Shown piece by piece: positions 59,308-64,000 of a stretch of DNA of 64,000 nucleotides; the first letter of the stretch is position 1, and every line of letters begins with the position of its first letter. Position numbers and translations under genes: made by a program. Source of the DNA: Lichina pygmaea (taxonomy: Eukaryota; Ascomycota; Lichinomycetes; Lichinales; Lichinaceae); the NCBI GenBank assembly GCA_963422465.1, contig OY730171.1, positions 5,228,202-5,292,201 of the forward strand. The letters are read 5' to 3'. The notes beneath the pieces were generated by a model. The model saw only the letters and a program-made list of their open reading frames with translations. It made no database searches and was not told the origin of the DNA.

Positions 59308-60902
59308 CTTTGAAGACTCTCAAGGATGAGTACCTCAGGAGTAACCAACCCCAACTTCCCAGATGGAAAGATTAGCGTCGCCAAGCCAGACCTGTTCTAC
59401 GGCGAAAGAAACAAGGTTGACGACTGGCTTATACAACTCCAAGTCTACTTTCAATTCTAACCAGAGACAAAGCTGCCTAAGGAAAAGTGGCCCCTCTTCA
59501 CAACCACTTACATGAGAGGTAATGCTTATTGATGGATCAAGCCCTACGTCAACAAACATCTCTCAGGAAACAGAGACCACGACAGCACAACAGAATGGAT
59601 GACGAAATAGACGTGATTCAAGGACAAGATCAAAAGGATCCTTGGACTATCTAACAAAGACAAAGTGGCTATACGAATGATCCAGCACATCAAACAACAA
59701 TGCTCTGCTGTAGAGTACACCACGCAGTTCAAGCAATACTCAGTACTGACTGACTGGGACAACAACACCCTGATAGTCATGTACTGATGTGGACTCAAAG
59801 AAAACATGAAGGACAAAATCATCTTCGACAGACAAGTGGTCAACACACTGGACAAGCTCATCACACAAGCAATCAATATCAATGACAAGCTATTCAAGCA
59901 AGTGATGGAGAAGTGCCACAACAGAGGATACAGCCACCCTGCATAGCATGTGAGCAACCACTACAAGCCACCTAACAAGGCACTGCCACATGACCTATAT
60001 AGCTATGCACCTATGGAACTGGATGCAGTCCACTACAAGAGAAGGTTTACGAAGGGAAGGAACAACAAAAAGAGGAAAGCACTGAAGTGCTATGCCTGTG
60101 GCAAGCTAGACCACATGGTGAAAGACTGTTGTTCAAAGAACAAGGTGCACTGACAGCAACTTAATACACTTGACAGAGACTGGAATATCATCAAGCCAGA
60201 GGACCTACCAGGAGAGGCTCAGCTATCCCTTGAACAATAGGACAACTACGATCAGACATTGGAAGCAGTCCACCAACTGGCAACATCAGGAGGTAAGAAC
60301 CTACCAGAACAGACAGGTCAGGACAAGGGACAGGAGCTCTTAACCACCTCTGATAGGGACCAAGACAAACCCACGTCTATCAAAGAAAAAATACCACAAG
60401 GAAGCTATGCTTACAGCATGGACCCACAAAACCTACAGTATAGTGAACTACAGTGGAGGTTTTGCACAAAACACTACTGCACCTACCACGAACAACTACA
60501 AAGGTACAGAGGACATTCACCCTACTGTGCCACCTGCCACAAGCATTGGGTCAATTGCAGGAAGGATACGTGTGAGATCCATCTTTGGGACAAACACCAA
60601 CACACCACATTCCCTGAGCACACACATGATTAGCACAAACACCTCATGTTCCTACAGCAAGGCAACAACCACAACTGCTACGTCAACAATTAGCAGTACT
60701 GCCTCAAGCCTGGATGTGACAAGCATCAGCAAGACAAATTCATGAACAGATTCCTCAGAACTGATGGGAATGGCTGGACCTATTGCCTAGTCAGTGGAAA
60801 GACACTTCAATCAGGAAAAGACTGAACTCCCTTGTCAAGGGGTGACATCAGGAGCTCAACAACATGACCCCTAGCAACGCAAAGCACCTGTGATTACCTG
60901 TG
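58743..60902 (+). mobile_element. E8: family-1 chromovirus, 5' part (LTR type B)
   Basis: Fossil element. The 5' LTR is 58743-59307, Gag starts at 59326, the CCHC knuckle is about 60090-60130 and the Cys/His linker domain about 60373-60745. F2b interrupts it at 60903, and the rest lies right of the window. Broken, with several breaks in the part seen. It marks the right edge of the host gene island. Confidence 0.88.
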
Positions 60903-61270
60903 TGTTAAAGGCCAGTCCACGTTCACACAGAATGTGGGTGGTCCTGTCTTCGACCGAGGAGGGCAGGGACTCAATAGATGAATAGCAAGTGGGGTAACTC
61001 TCTTGCTATTGTCGCTCGTAATGTGTGTTCAGCCTGGAGAGCTAATCTCTCCGGGCTCTTTGGGGGTCTTTATACAGATGCCCCAAGGGGGGGGTCTCCT
61101 CGAGGGGTATCATCCTTTTGTGTGGACGAGCTCCTCGCTTAGCTCCTGCTCGTCCACCGGACAAGCTCCTCGCTTAGCTCTTGCTCGTCCACCGGATCAG
61201 TCAGATGTTGTTCCGCATGACTAACACCTCTCCCTCGCTTACCTGGGCCATTCCGGCCTAGGCCTTAACA
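60903..61270 (-). repeat. 3' LTR of F2b
   Basis: 368 bp. R-U5 is almost the same as in F2a. U3 is different: two repeats (about 61120-61200) with GTGGACGAGC pairing GCTCGTCCAC, and TTTATACA in place of TATATA. Confidence 0.88.
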
Positions 61271-61331
61271 CTATCCCCTCCCTCCAAGGGTTCTGTCCCC
61301 AGATCCTTTTTGTTCCTGCTCCTCTTTTGCC

Positions 61332-61904
61332 ATGAACCAAAGCCAGACAACTCGAACTTGTCGTCGCGGTTTTCTTTCTTGTTGTGTTGGCAAAATGGGC
61401 AAGGAATCAAAAATCGCATGCGGTGCTTGTCGTCGCGACCACGCCAAGTGTGTCGTGAGTTCTGCATCGTCTTTTTGTCGTCGGTGCATCGAGAAGGGTT
61501 GTCGCTGTGACCTTCATCTCTCGGAATCAGAATGGAAGAAGATGGAGCTTGAGCGCGAGCAGCTCAAGGCTCAGCTGCGGGAGACTGATGACCAACTGTC
61601 AAAACTGCTTCCCCGGCAGATCCGCCTCCGCCGGCAGCTGGGTTGTCTCTCACAGAAGGAGGCCGATGCCATCCGTTGTGAGCTGTCGGCTATCGAGGAT
61701 CAAGAGTCCCTCGATGCTCAGGAACAAGAGGCCCTCCGCGTTATCCGCGAACAGGAGGCCTGTCAAGCTGGTGCTCCGCCGTCCTTTGAGGACGTCTTCT
61801 CTTCGGAGACTTTGGCTTCTCTCGAGCTGTTGTCTCCGTCAGACCTGGTCGCTGCAGATTTGCTTGGTGGTAATCCACCAGTTTCTGGTTCATCGCAGAG
61901 CTGA
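61332..61904 (+). CDS. F2b antisense gene: Zn2Cys6-like cluster plus coiled coil, open
   Basis: 190 residues, ATG to TGA, 61 bp inside the 3' LTR edge and opposite to gag-pol. The cluster CGACRRDHAKC...SFCRRCIEKGCRC has spacing 2-6-8-2-6. A long charged coiled coil follows (WKKMELEREQLKAQLRETDD and RLRRQLGCLSQKEADAI), then an acidic stretch and FEDVFSSETLASLELLSP. It overlaps the last 164 bp of pol tail to tail. By eye it is only about 60 percent identical to the F2a protein, with an extra internal segment, while the neighbouring pol DNA is nearly the same. Both copies stay open. Confidence 0.75.
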   Translation: MNQSQTTRTCRRGFLSCCVGKMGKESKIACGACRRDHAKCVVSSASSFCRRCIEKGCRCDLHLSESEWKKMELEREQLKAQLRETDDQLSKLLPRQIRLRRQLGCLSQKEADAIRCELSAIEDQESLDAQEQEALRVIREQEACQAGAPPSFEDVFSSETLASLELLSPSDLVAADLLGGNPPVSGSSQS

Positions 61905-64000
61905 AGTTCTCGGTTGGTTCCCACGAATTCTCCTCTTCGTCAAATCCTAACCACTTGACCAGGTATTTGATTTTCCGTCCGCTTTTCCAGCTGTCTAGGA
62001 TCCTTTCGACATCGTACTCTTCTTCGTTGTCCTCGAAGTGCCATTCTGTTTCGATTGCTGCGTCGCTGGGTGCTGGCTTGAGCAGCAAGACATGGAATAC
62101 TCGGTGTATCCGTGCCTTTTTTGGCAGTCTCAGTCGGTAGTTGACTTCTCCAGTGTGCTTCTCAATCTCAAACAGTCCGATTCGTACATGATCCAGCTTT
62201 TTGCTCGGTCACTTCGAGCGCAGGTTTTTTGTTGACAAATAGACCTTATCCCCCCTCTCCAGGGTTGGTCCCTTCAACCTTTTGCTGTTTAGGTGGTGGC
62301 TTGTTGTCTTTTGTGCGGATTCAATTGCAGTCTTCATTTCCTCATGCATAGCAGTGAGTTTTTCAATGTTCGTTGAAGTGCCACTTCCAGCCGCCATCGC
62401 TTCCCAGTGGGGGTTTCTGCCGTAGTTTGCAAAGAACAGCGTCGTGCCCGTCACGCTGTGTTGCTGATCATTGTACGCAAACTGAGCCATTGGTAGCAGT
62501 TCTACCCAATCGTCCTGTCGGTGGTTGACGTAGTGGCGTAGGTACTGTTCCATCGTCTGGTTTGTTCTCTCAGTTTGTCTGTCTGTTTGTGGATGGTAGG
62601 CAGTAGACATCCTTGTGTCTATCCCTAGCTGTCTTGTCCACGTGTTCCAGAATTTCGAGGTGAAGAGTTTGTCTCGATCCGAGATAATCTTCGTGGGTAG
62701 CCCTCACTGGCTGACCAATTCTTTGAGCAGGACATTGGCGAGTTCGCTCGCTGTTCCTGTCTCTCGCCACAGGATCAGGTGAGCGTATTTGGTGAGTTTG
62801 TCAACAACCACCAAGATACTGTCATATTTCACCTTTGTTACTGGGTCCTCTGACCTCGGCAGCTTCACCACAAAATCCATTGTGATGGTATCCCAAGCCG
62901 CTTCTGGGAGGTCTATTTGTTGACTCTCTCCATAGGGTTTGTGGCGTGACGGTTTGTTTTTCGCACACTCTTCGCAGTTGCGAATAAATTCTGTCACTTT
63001 CCGCTTCATTCCGTTGAAGTGGTAACGTCTCCGGATCTTTTCCAGGGTCTTGTCTCACCCAGGATGTCTGTGTAGAGGTCCATCATGATGTTGTCAAATC
63101 ATGTCCTCTTGTGCACTCTCTGGCACTTCTTCCTTGTTCGTGGCCGCAACGTTGTGGCCTAGGGTCAGGAGTGCACCCATTTCTTCAGTTTTTGCTAACT
63201 GAGGTTGAGCATAGACCAGAGTTTGTTCTTTTGTCACCAGGATTGGACGCTCTTCTGTCGTGTCGTCTGTCGTCATATCAGGCCGTCTGCTAAGCGCGTC
63301 CGCTCGTGCGTTTTCTGATCCTTTTCGATAGAAGATCTGGAAGTCGTATGAAGCTAAAAGCTCCGCCCATCAGACTTGTCGTCTGTTTAGCTTCTTCGTC
63401 GTTGTGAAGTAAGCCAAATTCTTGTGGTCTGAGTACACGTCCACTGTGTACTTTGCTCCTTCCAGGTAAGGTCTCCACTCCTGGAATGCGTCGACAATCG
63501 CTAACAACTCCTTGTCATGGACATCGTACCTGAGTTCTGGGCCAGAGAACTTTCTCGATCAGTATGCGACAGGGTGTAGGCGGTTTTCGGCGTCTGGTTG
63601 ACACAAGCAAGATCCAAGTGCTTGGTCTGAGGCATCTGTCTCCATGATGATCTGCCGTCTGGGATCAAATGATGCCAGTATGGGTGCGGAGGTGAACTTC
63701 TCTTTCAGCTCCTGGAATGCTCTTTCTTGGCTGTTCCCCCATGTGAAGGTTTCTTCCTTCTTTGTTAGTTCAGTCAAGGGTGCTGCTGTCCTCGAGTACT
63801 CCTTGATGAATTGTCGGTAGAAGTTCGCAAATCCCAGGAAGGATTGGACTTCTTTGAGGTTTTTGGGTGTTGGCCAGTCTCGTACTGCCGTGATCTTTGT
63901 ATCATCCATACAGATTCCTTCTGTCGTCAGGATTGATCCCAAATATTCCACTTCTTTCACGTGGAAGACGCTCTTATCAAGGCGCAACCTCATTCCTGCT

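Larger units (their letters stand above)
60903..64000 (-). mobile_element. F2b: family-2 chromovirus, 3' part
   Basis: Fossil element inserted in E8 and cut by the window end. The 3' LTR is 60903-61270, the antisense gene 61332-61904, chromodomain 61741-62088 (VERILDSW, YLVKWLGFDEEENSWEP), integrase about 62209-63058, RNase H about 63290-63560 and the C-terminal part of reverse transcriptase 63559-63993. Broken, with a few breaks in the part seen. Its pol is nearly identical to that of F2a, but U3 and the antisense gene are not. Confidence 0.9.

Overview
This 64 kb window looks like a filamentous ascomycete chromosome (Pezizomycotina; lineage not resolvable by eye). Evidence: short GT-AG introns, one with a CTAAAC-type branch site; a YME1-type mitochondrial AAA protease; a fungal APH-fold kinase; a GPI-type wall protein with CxPHxDHWHC motifs; Tad-like LINEs; and two families of chromodomain Ty3/Gypsy elements (chromoviruses). 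All calls were made by reading the sequence; no searches were run.

Layout. (1) 1-46633 is a nest of transposons. The base is a Tad-like LINE on the + strand (11100-12846 continuing at 32977-33492). Family-1 chromovirus E2 (2038-11099, -) sits at its left edge. E2's 3' LTR holds E1 (1-2037, -) and a second LINE (2179-4853, -). E3 (12847-32976, -) splits the base LINE and itself carries a solo LTR (17900-18529), E4 (18864-25392, +) and a family-2 chromovirus F2a (25509-31825, -). After a short host spacer comes E5 (33547-46633, +), which contains E6 (37490-44033, -). Five-base target duplications support nearly every junction. (2) 46634-58742 is a GC- and CpG-rich host gene island: an APH-fold kinase with an offset frame, a doubtful small gene, a six-exon secreted protein built from duplicated exon-intron units, a GTAC-rich spacer with two large inverted repeats, a YME1-like protease, and a 775-residue unknown protein. 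(3) 58743-64000 is transposon again: family-1 E8 (+) interrupted by family-2 F2b (-), both running off the window.

Most interesting system. Both chromovirus families carry, between the chromodomain and the 3' LTR and on the strand opposite gag-pol, a small gene for a Zn2Cys6-like cysteine cluster followed by a coiled coil. Three copies are open from ATG to stop (25954-26484 +, 61332-61904 +, 45492-45992 -) although gag-pol around them is broken. Family-1 LTRs have a TATA box facing this gene about 30 bp inside the LTR edge, with a TCACGTGA palindrome about 97 bp in. In both families the antisense gene and U3 have diverged together while pol, gag and R-U5 stay nearly identical. U3 holds tandem repeats with dyad symmetry. 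This looks like a regulator-plus-operator cassette carried antisense in a retrotransposon; the regulatory role is inference.

The transposon copies differ mostly by C/T and G/A changes, often at CpG, while the host island keeps its CpG. This fits repeat-directed mutation or methyl-C decay, so LTR divergence cannot be read as age; relative age comes from nesting.
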